From an uncultured Bacilli bacterium (lineage in GTDB: Bacteria > Bacillota_I > Bacilli_A > RFN20 > CAG-288): 37,327 nucleotides of DNA. The translations under genes were made by a program, and so were the position numbers. The notes beneath the pieces are model-generated. The model searched no databases. It saw only the letters and a program-made list of their open reading frames with translations, and had not been told where the DNA came from. Below, one piece after another: positions 7,901-16,492 of this stretch; positions within the stretch are counted from its first letter, which is position 1; the number at the start of each line of letters is the position of its first letter. The DNA is taken from the NCBI GenBank assembly GCA_934725685.1, contig CAKVBX010000012.1, forward strand, positions 1 through 37,327. Direction: 5' to 3'.

Positions 7901-9652
7901 ATGAAAAACAGAACAACAAAAGCATTCGCCCTCTCCTGTACCCTTTTCCTCCTCTTCGGCTGTGAAAGCAAGACCCCCTATAAGCCCGGAGAGTTCGTCG
8001 AAGTCAAACTGCCGGATTTTCCGGCGACCGCAGATGACGGAAGCGATTCCTGGACCAAGGACAACGAGGAATTCGAATTCACCTGGTTCGTCAACGATTC
8101 CTCCTTCACCTGGTCCAGCTACGGCTCCGACACGGTCTCAAAAATCATCAAGGAAAAGACCGGAGCCACCATCCATTTCCTCTCCCCTGTCATCGATGAC
8201 AACTCCCAGCTCTCCAACATGATCGCCAACAACAAGCTTCCGGATGTCATCTCCCTCCAGTGCTGGTATCAGCAATGCGCCCAGATTGCCATGCAGGGAT
8301 ACGCCTATCCGCTCAATGACCTGATGGACAGATGGGCTCCTTCCCTCAAGGGAAGGCTCCAGGAGGATGTCTTCAACTGGTTCTCCCTAGGAAACGGAAA
8401 GACCTACGGTTTCCCGAATTTCGCCTATTCCAATCAGTACGTCGCCAAGGACGAGAAAATGGAACCTAACGGAGGCATCCTCGTCCGCGAGGACTGGTAC
8501 AAGGAAGCCTGCGCCGCCATCGGTTCCGACATGACCACCCCCAGTTCCTTCCAGGCGGGATGCGAATACATCAAGAGCAAGTATTCCAAAGCCATTCCGA
8601 TTCAGCTCGACGTCTTCGACAGCGAAGGCAACGATTCCGTCAAATGGCTCTCCCAGTATTTCGCCACCCCCTTTGAGGACGCCTCCGGAAACTACGTCTA
8701 CAACATGACGCACGAAAACTATTACGAAACCCTCTCCTTCCTCAACGACTGCTACAACAAAAAACTGATCGAGGACGGAAACTTCTCCCTCAACGCCGCA
8801 CAGATCCGCACCAAGATTGCTTCGGGCAATGTCTTCGTCTCCATGGTGACCCCGCAGGACTATCAGCAGGGATTCATCGCCGCCTACAATTCCGATGTCC
8901 GCTATGTCCCGCTCGTTCTGAGAAACGAAAGCGGGGACGACCCGATTCTTCAGGATATCCGCGGCATGGGTTACCTCTACACCATGGTCACCACCAATGC
9001 CAAGAGACCGGACAAGATCATCAAAGTCCTCGACTTCCTCTATTCCGAGGAAGGACAGCGCTTAGTCGCTTTCGGAAAGGAAGGGGAGACCTGGAACTGG
9101 AAGGACAGCAGCAAAAAGGAAGTCGTCTGGACGGACGAATACCTGAATGCCGTCAAGAACGACGACTCCGGAAAATACGGCCTCTATCAGATGACCCTGA
9201 TGATGAACTTAGCCTATATCAACAAAATCAAGCCGGAGAACGGAAGAAAGGATTCCGATATCTACATCGACAATCTCAAGAAACCGCTCTCTCCCTATTC
9301 CTACGACTACACCGCCTCCTTCCTCAAGGACGACACCACCTACGAAAAATACAATGAAATCAGCGTCAATGAGACCAAGGGCATCCAGCGCTGGTCAAGC
9401 AACTATCTCTCCAAGATTCTGAGAGCAGCCACCGCCGAGCAGAGAAAGAGCTACTATGACCAGGGCATCAACTACATGAAGAAGAACTGCATGCTCGAGG
9501 AAGTCATCGCCTTCAACAGCCAGAGCTATCAGAACGCCAAAAAAGCCCTCGGCATCGCCTACGCCTGGCCGAAGAACCAAACGGGTTACACCTCTCCCAA
9601 GACCGGCCCCAACGGCGACTTCTCCTACTGGAAGGGAGCAACCCATGAATAA
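7901..9652 (+). CDS. Extracellular solute-binding lipoprotein, LplA type
   Basis: The 583-residue protein begins with a signal peptide ending in a lipobox, LLFGC with Cys21, so it should be anchored on the outer face of the membrane. The body has the two-lobe layout and size of LplA/family 1 solute-binding proteins (500-580 residues): WSSYGSDTVSKIIKEKTG, then the KLPDVISLQCW segment of the first lobe. Aromatic residues are plentiful, as expected for carbohydrate stacking. It delivers substrate to the two permeases encoded upstream. Its stop overlaps the start of the nucleoside hydrolase gene by 8 bases, which ties uptake to that enzyme. The ligand cannot be read from the sequence. Confidence 0.92.
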   Translation: MKNRTTKAFALSCTLFLLFGCESKTPYKPGEFVEVKLPDFPATADDGSDSWTKDNEEFEFTWFVNDSSFTWSSYGSDTVSKIIKEKTGATIHFLSPVIDDNSQLSNMIANNKLPDVISLQCWYQQCAQIAMQGYAYPLNDLMDRWAPSLKGRLQEDVFNWFSLGNGKTYGFPNFAYSNQYVAKDEKMEPNGGILVREDWYKEACAAIGSDMTTPSSFQAGCEYIKSKYSKAIPIQLDVFDSEGNDSVKWLSQYFATPFEDASGNYVYNMTHENYYETLSFLNDCYNKKLIEDGNFSLNAAQIRTKIASGNVFVSMVTPQDYQQGFIAAYNSDVRYVPLVLRNESGDDPILQDIRGMGYLYTMVTTNAKRPDKIIKVLDFLYSEEGQRLVAFGKEGETWNWKDSSKKEVVWTDEYLNAVKNDDSGKYGLYQMTLMMNLAYINKIKPENGRKDSDIYIDNLKKPLSPYSYDYTASFLKDDTTYEKYNEISVNETKGIQRWSSNYLSKILRAATAEQRKSYYDQGINYMKKNCMLEEVIAFNSQSYQNAKKALGIAYAWPKNQTGYTSPKTGPNGDFSYWKGATHE

Positions 9653-10571
9653 AAAGCTCTGTATCCTCGATACCGATATCGGCGATGACATCGATGATGC
9701 CTTCGCCCTCTACTTTCTCCTCAACGAAGAGAATGCCGAGCTTCTCGGCGTGACGACCGTCTTCCGCAACAGCCTGCAGAGAGCGCGGATGGCCTCCTAT
9801 CTCATCCACGCCTTTCAGAAGGACATCAAAGTCTATCCCGGCATCGACGATCCCCTCAGGGCAAAAGTCGAGGATCTGATTCCTCCGGAGATCAAAGCGA
9901 AGGAAAAACTGGATGAGAGGGGCAAATACTACCTTCCCCAGTACCTAGCAGAAATGGATGAGGCCGAAGTGGAAGAGGAAAACGCCGTCGATTACCTCAT
10001 CCGCGAAATCCGTAACCATCCCCATGAAATCACTCTCTTCGCCATCGGTCCCCTCACCAATGTCGCGACGGCCATGAAAAAGGCCCCTGACATCATCCCC
10101 CTCATCAAGGAGCTCCGCATCATGGGCGGAGAGCCCACGAGGCGCTTCAAGGAATGGAACATCTTCTGCGATCCCGAAGCGGCCGCCATCGTCTATGGAA
10201 GCGGCGTCAATCTCTCCGCCGTCGGCCTCAATGTCACCATGGCCTGCCGGCTTGATGTTGCCTACCGCAACAGGCTTCAGGCCATCCATGAGGAAAAATA
10301 CCGGCTCTTATCCGATATGATGCAGAAGTGGTTCGCCCACTATGAATTCGCCGACCCCGTCATGCATGATCCTCTCGCCGTTTTAAGCGCCTTCTATCCC
10401 GTCCTCACCTTCGAAAAAGGAAAAATGGAAGTGGGAACAAAAGGGGAGCTGAGAGCGGAGACCTATCTTGTAGAGCGCGGAAATGAAATCGCCTATGCGA
10501 CGAAAGTCGACACAAAAACCTTCTTCGATGTGTTCCTAAAGGTTGTCTTTAGAGAAAAGGAGGCATTATGA
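9645..10571 (+). CDS. Inosine-uridine nucleoside hydrolase family (IunH-like)
   Basis: The 308-residue cytosolic protein has the calcium-binding active-site motif DTDIGDDIDDA (9-19) of nucleoside hydrolases, which cleave the N-glycosidic bond of ribonucleosides to base and ribose. Further landmarks are LFAIGPLTNVATAMKK, IMGGEPTRRFKEWNIFCDPE and the late MHDPLAVLSAFYP, whose aspartate completes the metal site. It carries no signal peptide. It is embedded in the sugar importer operon with 8- and 4-base overlaps, and a ribokinase sits further down the same operon, so ribose released here could be phosphorylated to ribose 5-phosphate. Several IunH-type proteins act on unusual ribosides, so the exact substrate is open. 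Confidence 0.92.
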   Translation: MNKKLCILDTDIGDDIDDAFALYFLLNEENAELLGVTTVFRNSLQRARMASYLIHAFQKDIKVYPGIDDPLRAKVEDLIPPEIKAKEKLDERGKYYLPQYLAEMDEAEVEEENAVDYLIREIRNHPHEITLFAIGPLTNVATAMKKAPDIIPLIKELRIMGGEPTRRFKEWNIFCDPEAAAIVYGSGVNLSAVGLNVTMACRLDVAYRNRLQAIHEEKYRLLSDMMQKWFAHYEFADPVMHDPLAVLSAFYPVLTFEKGKMEVGTKGELRAETYLVERGNEIAYATKVDTKTFFDVFLKVVFREKEAL

Positions 10572-12601
10572 AATCAAAACGACTGATTACCTTCTCCCTA
10601 TTCCTTCCCTTATCCCTGTCAGGAATTTCCACGCTGAGCAGCAGTTCACACCCCTTTACGGCCGGGTTGGAAGGAGGGGTCAAAGTCTCCTACACCAAGA
10701 GTGACAACGATAGCCGCTCAGCACTTTTACTCAAGCCGAACGTCACCGCTGATTTCTCCGGGCAGGGCCTTGCGCTCCGCATCAAGAACCACATCACCTC
10801 CGGGGAGGGTTCTCCCCTCTTCTTCTACCTCAACGAAACCGATTCTGACCGCGTTCAGGCCGGACTGGGAACAGAGACGGCTTATACCCTCTATCATCTT
10901 GACGGAAGAGAGGAGACGAAGACTTACCGGAGCGGCGACCATGCCGCCGTTCTTCCCGCCTCCTTTGACGGCTATCTCTATCTTCCCTACGGAAGCTTCG
11001 GTCTTCTCGAAGGATATGGTTCGGGAGACAAGAGCTTCGACTATTCCACCGTCTACGGCATCTATCTAGAAGTCAACACCTACTATGACGCCTTCTCGGT
11101 CTTCTCCCTGGGTGGCATCGAGAAAAAGAACGCCGACAACACGGCAAGCACGCTGCTCGATCCCAAAGCCCTGAATGACCTGACCTATTCGTCCTATTAC
11201 GCCAAGGACTACAACGGAACTTATCTCAACTTGGAGCATGAAAGTGTCGGGGGAGGAGGCATCGAAGCGGATATGGATTATCAGAAGCTGGCGCTAACAG
11301 GGACGCTCGACAAGGGTGCGACCGTCTCCTACCTCGCCGCCGAGAGCGACATCAGCGCCCAATGGGGCATCGTTCCCTCGCTCCGCAATTACGGAAGCGA
11401 CACGCACGCCTTAGCCTTCCGCATCAAAAACCATACCTCCATCTCCACGCCGATTACCATCGGCGTCAAGAACCGGAGCGGAAACACCTTCTATCTCAAC
11501 AAAAGCACGGGAAAGCATGTCTTCTTCCGCGAAACGGATGACACCCTCTCCGTCAACAGCTGGAGAGACTGGGATTCCGCCCTCGTCATCCCCTCCTCCT
11601 TCGACGGTTGGATGATCCTGCCCTTTGCCCTCTTCCACACCGTCCAAAGCGCCGATCCCGGCGATGTCCGTCAGATTGTCTTCTCGACCTCCATCTTCAA
11701 AAACTACGATGCCTTCACCAATCTGACCTTCGGCGATATCAGAATCGTGAAAAACGACATGTCAATCACCCCGCTTCTGACCCCCTCCTCCCTTGACGAT
11801 GCGAGCTTTGCAAAAGCCTTCGTCAAGAACACCAATGCGGATTATATCCGTTTCAACCGCTATGAGGAGGTGACCGAGACGAAAAAAGTGGGAGACGTCA
11901 AGTTCCTGGAACGGTTCCGGCACGTCAAGGATGACAGGGAACTCAACAGCGAATTCCCGGTGTGGTCGGGAGGGTCCAAGCTGACCACCACTCTCGTCGA
12001 CACCAAGGACGGAAACAAGGGCATGCAGATCGATATCGGTGCCACCATCCCCAACAACAACATCTACGGTTCCATCAACGTCTTCCCGAAATCCTATGTC
12101 CCGGACTGGAACAACTGGGCTGACGGCGGAGAAAACAAAGATCTGAAAGCCAAGGGACTCACCTGTTACATCAGAAACAATTCCAGAAAAGAGATCATCT
12201 TCAACCTGGAATTCGATGAGATCACAAAGAAAAACGATAAGAATGTCACCGAGCGGTTCAACATCCAACTCGGCGCCATGGTCTTCTACTACGACATCAA
12301 CACCGGCGAAGAATTCATCCGCATGGCCAAGCCCGCCATCGTCATCCCGATCGGCTTCGAAGGGTATCTCCGCATGGACTTCTCCCAGTACCAGGTTCCG
12401 GCCTGGTGCACCGACGGCGACCTGCAGCTCGACCTCACCGGAAACATGGCCGGCATCTACATCACGACGGACTGTTCCAACAACGAAGGCCTTTCCTTCG
12501 TCATCTCCGATATCGGTGTCTACTATAACCGGACCGAGATTTCGACCCTGTTTGAGGAAAGTCCCTACTCCATCAGAAACAACATGAAAGGAGGGGAGTA
12601 A
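10568..12601 (+). CDS. Secreted protein with three beta-rich modules of an unnamed type
   Basis: The 677-residue protein starts with a basic N-terminus and hydrophobic segment (5-22) ending in a serine-rich stretch, a signal peptide without a lipobox. Three modules follow, at about 31-222, 242-435 and 455-660. Each has a core of the form SFDGYLYLPYGSF (GFEGYLRMDF in the third), a central YGIYLEVNTYYDAF-like segment, and in the first two a terminal TYSSYYAKDYNGTYLNLEH-like end. The same module occurs twice in the lipoprotein at 16493. Size and predicted beta-content suggest a jelly-roll carbohydrate-binding fold, but I recognise no named family. It is translationally coupled to the nucleoside hydrolase (4-base overlap). 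It probably binds the target glycan outside the cell; catalysis is not excluded. Confidence 0.85.
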   Translation: MKSKRLITFSLFLPLSLSGISTLSSSSHPFTAGLEGGVKVSYTKSDNDSRSALLLKPNVTADFSGQGLALRIKNHITSGEGSPLFFYLNETDSDRVQAGLGTETAYTLYHLDGREETKTYRSGDHAAVLPASFDGYLYLPYGSFGLLEGYGSGDKSFDYSTVYGIYLEVNTYYDAFSVFSLGGIEKKNADNTASTLLDPKALNDLTYSSYYAKDYNGTYLNLEHESVGGGGIEADMDYQKLALTGTLDKGATVSYLAAESDISAQWGIVPSLRNYGSDTHALAFRIKNHTSISTPITIGVKNRSGNTFYLNKSTGKHVFFRETDDTLSVNSWRDWDSALVIPSSFDGWMILPFALFHTVQSADPGDVRQIVFSTSIFKNYDAFTNLTFGDIRIVKNDMSITPLLTPSSLDDASFAKAFVKNTNADYIRFNRYEEVTETKKVGDVKFLERFRHVKDDRELNSEFPVWSGGSKLTTTLVDTKDGNKGMQIDIGATIPNNNIYGSINVFPKSYVPDWNNWADGGENKDLKAKGLTCYIRNNSRKEIIFNLEFDEITKKNDKNVTERFNIQLGAMVFYYDINTGEEFIRMAKPAIVIPIGFEGYLRMDFSQYQVPAWCTDGDLQLDLTGNMAGIYITTDCSNNEGLSFVISDIGVYYNRTEISTLFEESPYSIRNNMKGGE

Positions 12602-12602
12602 A

Positions 12603-13712
12603 ATGAAAAAGAACCTCATCGCCTTCTTCACCGCTTTCCTCCTCGTCGGATGTACAGGAAAGCCAAGCGAGACTTCAAAGCCCCTCACCCCGAAGACCAA
12701 TTACGGCATCGCCCCGGTCTTCTCTGACCCCTTAGGCATCTATGACAAGGATCCCTCCGTCCTCAACGAAGGGGGAAAACGATATCTCTTCTACACGACC
12801 AACGAAAACGAGTTCCAGGATGGCGACCTTATCGCCATGCGGATCGGAGAACAAAACGGAGACGGAACCTATACCTACGGAGAGCGGAATCTGATTCTGA
12901 GACCGAGTGAAAACTCTTGGGACTCTTCCCGCATTTCCAATCCGAGTGTCATCAAAGGAGTTTTTCCCTATGAAGGACACACGTACTCCTATCTTCTCGC
13001 CTATCAGGGCACCTCAAAAGTCAAAGATAAGCTCTATCAGATCGGCTTCGCCTTCTCCGACAATCTGACCGATTGGACCAAAGCCGGAGAGGAACCCATC
13101 CTCAGATATTCCTCCTACGCCTACGGCTCCAGCTATGGACTCGGCGCTCCCTCTCTGGTCAGCTATGACCGAAAGGGGAAATTCTACTGCTTCTACACCT
13201 ACGCCGACAGCCTCATCACCACAACCCGTGTGAGCTATTTCTCCTTCGAAGAGGACGGAATCAAAACGGCGGAAGCAAGCGCCGTCTCCTCCAAAGGCCT
13301 AGAGGACAAGTCGGGCGATGTCATCTTCAACAATGCCGATATGATGCTCGGGGCGGACGGAAAGACAATCTACTGTGTGAGAGACCGTAATCCTGTCCTC
13401 TCCCTCCCAAGCACCTCCGATTCCGTACAGGTCGCCAAAGCGGACATCTCCCTTCTCACCGCTCCCACCGAATTTGCATGGGAACTTGTGACAAGGAGCA
13501 TCTCCGACATCGACACGGCCGTACTTGACGGCACGGAAGAACAGGAATTCGGTTGGGAGCGCATCTATTCCGCCTGTTTTGCAAGGGACGCCTACGGAAG
13601 AAAAGACGAAGGGAACCTCAATGTCCATTTCACGGTCTCGGCGACCGGAGAAGGAAAGGACAATGGGGACTACCGGTATTCAGGAGCGATTGTAAACTAT
13701 GAAATCAAATAA
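12603..13712 (+). CDS. Lipoprotein with GH43-like five-bladed beta-propeller (first of two paralogues)
   Basis: The 369-residue protein has a signal peptide with lipobox LLVGC (Cys17). The mature part shows the repeated blade pattern of GH43/GH32-clan propellers: DKDPSVLNEGGKRYLFYTT, then ISNPSVIKGVFPYEGHTYSY, GAPSLVSYDRKGKFYCFYTY and NADMMLGADGKTIYC. Aspartates open several blades, as in arabinofuranosidases and xylosidases of that clan, but I cannot firmly assign the three catalytic carboxylates. It is membrane-anchored outside the cell. GGAGG sits just before the start; the gene begins one base after the previous stop and overlaps its paralogue by 14 bases. A furanosidase-like activity would fit the ribose theme of the operon, but it could also be a binding protein. 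Confidence 0.75.
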   Translation: MKKNLIAFFTAFLLVGCTGKPSETSKPLTPKTNYGIAPVFSDPLGIYDKDPSVLNEGGKRYLFYTTNENEFQDGDLIAMRIGEQNGDGTYTYGERNLILRPSENSWDSSRISNPSVIKGVFPYEGHTYSYLLAYQGTSKVKDKLYQIGFAFSDNLTDWTKAGEEPILRYSSYAYGSSYGLGAPSLVSYDRKGKFYCFYTYADSLITTTRVSYFSFEEDGIKTAEASAVSSKGLEDKSGDVIFNNADMMLGADGKTIYCVRDRNPVLSLPSTSDSVQVAKADISLLTAPTEFAWELVTRSISDIDTAVLDGTEEQEFGWERIYSACFARDAYGRKDEGNLNVHFTVSATGEGKDNGDYRYSGAIVNYEIK

Positions 13713-14868
13713 TTCCCGCAAGAGACGCTTTGCATTTCCTTTTCTCCTCTTCCTTCTTCTCGTCGGTTGCACCGGCACCACGGAACCCGAACCGCCCATC
13801 AGCGAAAAACAGCCGGAGGAAGAGAAAGTGACCAAGCTTTTCGAGCACAAAGTCGGAGAAGACGAGAACGACTATTTCTACAACTACTGCCCCAGCGCCT
13901 TCGAAGAGGATGGAATCCGGCATATCTACTACTGCTCCAATAAGGAACACGGCAATGTCACCGACTATATCGCCTATCGCAGAGGAGAAAAAGACGCCGA
14001 AGGAAAATGGGTCTACAGCGACCTTTCCTATGTCCTGGAGCCAGGAAGCGAAGGGTGGGACAGAAGGCACGTCTGCGATCCGAGCGTCATCAAGGGGAAC
14101 TTCACCTACCAGAACGAAGAGTACCACTATCTGATGGCCTATCTCGGCTGTGTCACCTCCGACAACACCGCCAATGAAGTCGGTCTTGCCCTTTCGAAGA
14201 CGCCGTCAGGTCCCTTTGTCAAGGTGGGCAAAGATCCCTTTGTCCACTATGAGAAAAATGACAACAAAGGATTTCAGTGGGGATATGGTCAGCCCAGTCT
14301 TGTCTCCGTCGACAGGAAAGGAGAGGTTCTCCTCTTCTATACGGTCGGAGACGGAAACAGCACCTACGAAGCCGTGGAACGCTACGATTTGAGCGACCTC
14401 GACCATCCGAACAAACTTTCGGAAACCAAACGGGTTCTGACCAGAGGCCTGAAAAACCTGAACAACACCCAGGATTACATCTCCAACGCCGATTACGCCT
14501 ACGATCCCAAAAGCGGCCGCTTCTACATGATCAAGGATGACCATCCGAATCCCGAATGGGCTTCCGTCTCCTCCTCGGCCACCATCTATTATCTGGAGGA
14601 GGATTTCGAGAATCCGGACTTCTATCCCGGCTATACCCTCTTCCACGTCGTCGGAGACATGTGGAACGAGATGGACCGGATCGATGTCTCCCTCTCCGGA
14701 ATGACCCTCAATCACAATACCGGATTCGTCTCCGATCCCTTTGGCTGGACGCTATCCAACCGCAGCATCGACTGTCTTTTCACCGGTGCGATGAACTACC
14801 CCTCCTCCTTCTGGGGGACCTTGGCGAGTTACCGCATCTATCAGTATTCGATGGAAATCACGGAATAA
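13699..14868 (+). CDS. Lipoprotein with GH43-like five-bladed beta-propeller (second paralogue)
   Basis: The 389-residue protein has an N-terminal signal with lipobox LLVGC (Cys24) and is clearly related to the preceding gene product: VCDPSVIKGNFTYQNEEYHY matches its ISNPSVIKG blade, and YGQPSLVSVDRKGEVLLFYT matches GAPSLVSYDRKG. The propeller blades run from about residue 50 to the C-terminus. The mature protein keeps acidic residues at the blade starts, consistent with a clan GH-F-type active site, though this is inference. The start codon lies inside the last codons of the previous gene. The two paralogues may act on different linkages, or one may have become a binding protein. The signature is not that of classical GH43 enzymes, so a distinct subfamily is likely. 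Confidence 0.75.
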   Translation: MKSNNSRKRRFAFPFLLFLLLVGCTGTTEPEPPISEKQPEEEKVTKLFEHKVGEDENDYFYNYCPSAFEEDGIRHIYYCSNKEHGNVTDYIAYRRGEKDAEGKWVYSDLSYVLEPGSEGWDRRHVCDPSVIKGNFTYQNEEYHYLMAYLGCVTSDNTANEVGLALSKTPSGPFVKVGKDPFVHYEKNDNKGFQWGYGQPSLVSVDRKGEVLLFYTVGDGNSTYEAVERYDLSDLDHPNKLSETKRVLTRGLKNLNNTQDYISNADYAYDPKSGRFYMIKDDHPNPEWASVSSSATIYYLEEDFENPDFYPGYTLFHVVGDMWNEMDRIDVSLSGMTLNHNTGFVSDPFGWTLSNRSIDCLFTGAMNYPSSFWGTLASYRIYQYSMEITE

Positions 14869-14880
14869 GAAAGGAACATC

Positions 14881-15570
14881 ATGCCAGATTCCGATAAAAA
14901 ATTCAATTCGAAAGGCTATCGCTTCCTGAAAGTGACAGGTGACATCTTTGTCATCAATTTGGAATTCATCCTCACGGTATGCCTATCACTCACTTTTCTT
15001 TTCTTCCCTGCTCTGTTTTCGATGAACGAGCTTTTCAGAAAGGAAAAGACGAGCTTTGTCAACCCGTTCAAGGATTTCTTCCTTCTGATTGGAAAGCACT
15101 TCAAAACCGGATGGAAGTACTGGCTTGTCTTCCTTCCCATCTATGCCCTCTTCGGCTACTTCCTCTATCTGGACTATCAGCTGATCCGAAGCGATGACAA
15201 TGTCACCTTCGCCTGGCTCAGTCTCATCCTCTCCATCGGAATTCTGCTGGCGCTCACGTCCGCCATCATCGAACTCTCCCTCTATAAAGCCTATTTCGAC
15301 AAGGAAGAGAGTGCTCTGCTCTCCTTCCGGAAAGCGAGCCTCATCGCCAGGAAGAAACCGCTCCTCGTCCTCTCCACCTGGCTATTAGTGCTCTCTTTCG
15401 CCTTTGTCTTCTATCTCTTCTATCCGCTGATTTTCTTCTTCGGAATCGGTCTCTTATCCTATCTGACCGTTCTGATGAGTTCGAATGTCTATGAGAAGCT
15501 TTTACGGGAAGAGGACGAAAGAATCAAACAGGAACAAAAGGAACAAAGAAAGGAAAAGGAACAATCATGA
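14881..15570 (+). CDS. YesL/DUF624-family membrane protein
   Basis: The 229-residue protein has about five hydrophobic membrane segments, at roughly 17-45, 75-97, 108-133, 158-175 and 180-200, and a highly charged C-terminal tail of Glu, Lys and Gln. Size, topology and the early FLKVTGDIFVINLEFILTVC segment with the later AYFDKEESALLSFRKA loop fit the YesL (DUF624) family, which is repeatedly encoded beside LplABC-type importers; its function is not established. It follows the propeller gene by 12 bases and overlaps ribokinase by 4, so it belongs to the same operon. A role in assembly or control of the importer is plausible but inferred only from context. Confidence 0.75.
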   Translation: MPDSDKKFNSKGYRFLKVTGDIFVINLEFILTVCLSLTFLFFPALFSMNELFRKEKTSFVNPFKDFFLLIGKHFKTGWKYWLVFLPIYALFGYFLYLDYQLIRSDDNVTFAWLSLILSIGILLALTSAIIELSLYKAYFDKEESALLSFRKASLIARKKPLLVLSTWLLVLSFAFVFYLFYPLIFFFGIGLLSYLTVLMSSNVYEKLLREEDERIKQEQKEQRKEKEQS

Positions 15571-16469
15571 AAATACTCGTCGTCGGAAGCATCAACATGG
15601 ATATGGTCACCTATGCTGACCGCATCCCCAAACGGGGAGAAACCGCCTTCGGAAGAGACTTCATCAAGAATCCGGGAGGAAAAGGGGCCAATCAAGCCTG
15701 TGCGGCAGCGAGGCTCGGTTCTTCCGTCACCATGCTCGGTGCCGTAGGGGAAGACTCCTTCGGAACAGAGTTGGAGGAATGCCTTCAAAAGAACGGGGTC
15801 CGACCGTTCTTAAAGAAAGTAAAGGAACCCACCGGATGCGCCACCATCCTGATCGAAGAGGAGAACCACGATAACCGCATCCTTGTCATATCCGGTGCCA
15901 ATCACGCCGTGAAGGAAGAGGACATCGACAACAACATCTCTCTGATAAAAGAGGCCGACATCATCCTGACCCAATTGGAACTTCCACTACAGACGGTCGC
16001 CCACCTTGCGAAGGTCGCTGAAGAATACAAGAAGATTTTTATCCTCAACCCAGCACCGGGAATCAGGCTTCCGGAAAGCCTGTTACGCTCTGTTACCTAT
16101 CTCACACCAAACGAAACGGAGCTTTCCCTCGTCTCCGGTATCGACATCAAGGACGAGGCTTCCTTCTTCCAGGCCTGTCAGGCCCTCCTAGACAAAGGGG
16201 TCAACACCCTGCTTGTCACCCTGGGATCCAGGGGAGTCTATCTTTACAGCAGAACAGAAAATACACTCATCCCCGCCTATCAGGTGGATGCTGTCGATAC
16301 GACCGCAGCCGGTGACTGTTTCAACGGTGCCTTTGCTGCTTACTTGGCAAAAGGATTCGAACAGAAAAAAGCAATCTCCTACGCCGAAAAAGCCTCTTCC
16401 CTCTGTGTTCAGAGAAGAGGAGCCATCTGCTCCCTCCCCAAAGAAGACGAAATATCGATTGAAGAATAG
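15567..16469 (+). CDS. rbsK: Ribokinase (PfkB family)
   Basis: The 300-residue cytosolic kinase begins with ILVVGSINMDMVTYADRIPK and carries the substrate-binding NPGGKGANQACAAARLG segment (36-51), both standard for ribokinase. The C-terminal DTTAAGDCFNGAFAAYLAKG (from 244) is the PfkB anion-hole motif with catalytic base Asp250. It should phosphorylate D-ribose to ribose 5-phosphate for the pentose phosphate pathway. It is the only sugar kinase in the operon and pairs logically with the nucleoside hydrolase. It overlaps the YesL gene by 4 bases. Related sugars such as deoxyribose cannot be excluded from the sequence alone. Confidence 0.9.
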   Translation: MKILVVGSINMDMVTYADRIPKRGETAFGRDFIKNPGGKGANQACAAARLGSSVTMLGAVGEDSFGTELEECLQKNGVRPFLKKVKEPTGCATILIEEENHDNRILVISGANHAVKEEDIDNNISLIKEADIILTQLELPLQTVAHLAKVAEEYKKIFILNPAPGIRLPESLLRSVTYLTPNETELSLVSGIDIKDEASFFQACQALLDKGVNTLLVTLGSRGVYLYSRTENTLIPAYQVDAVDTTAAGDCFNGAFAAYLAKGFEQKKAISYAEKASSLCVQRRGAICSLPKEDEISIEE

Positions 16470-16492
16470 GTTTTAAAAGGAGGTAAAAGAAA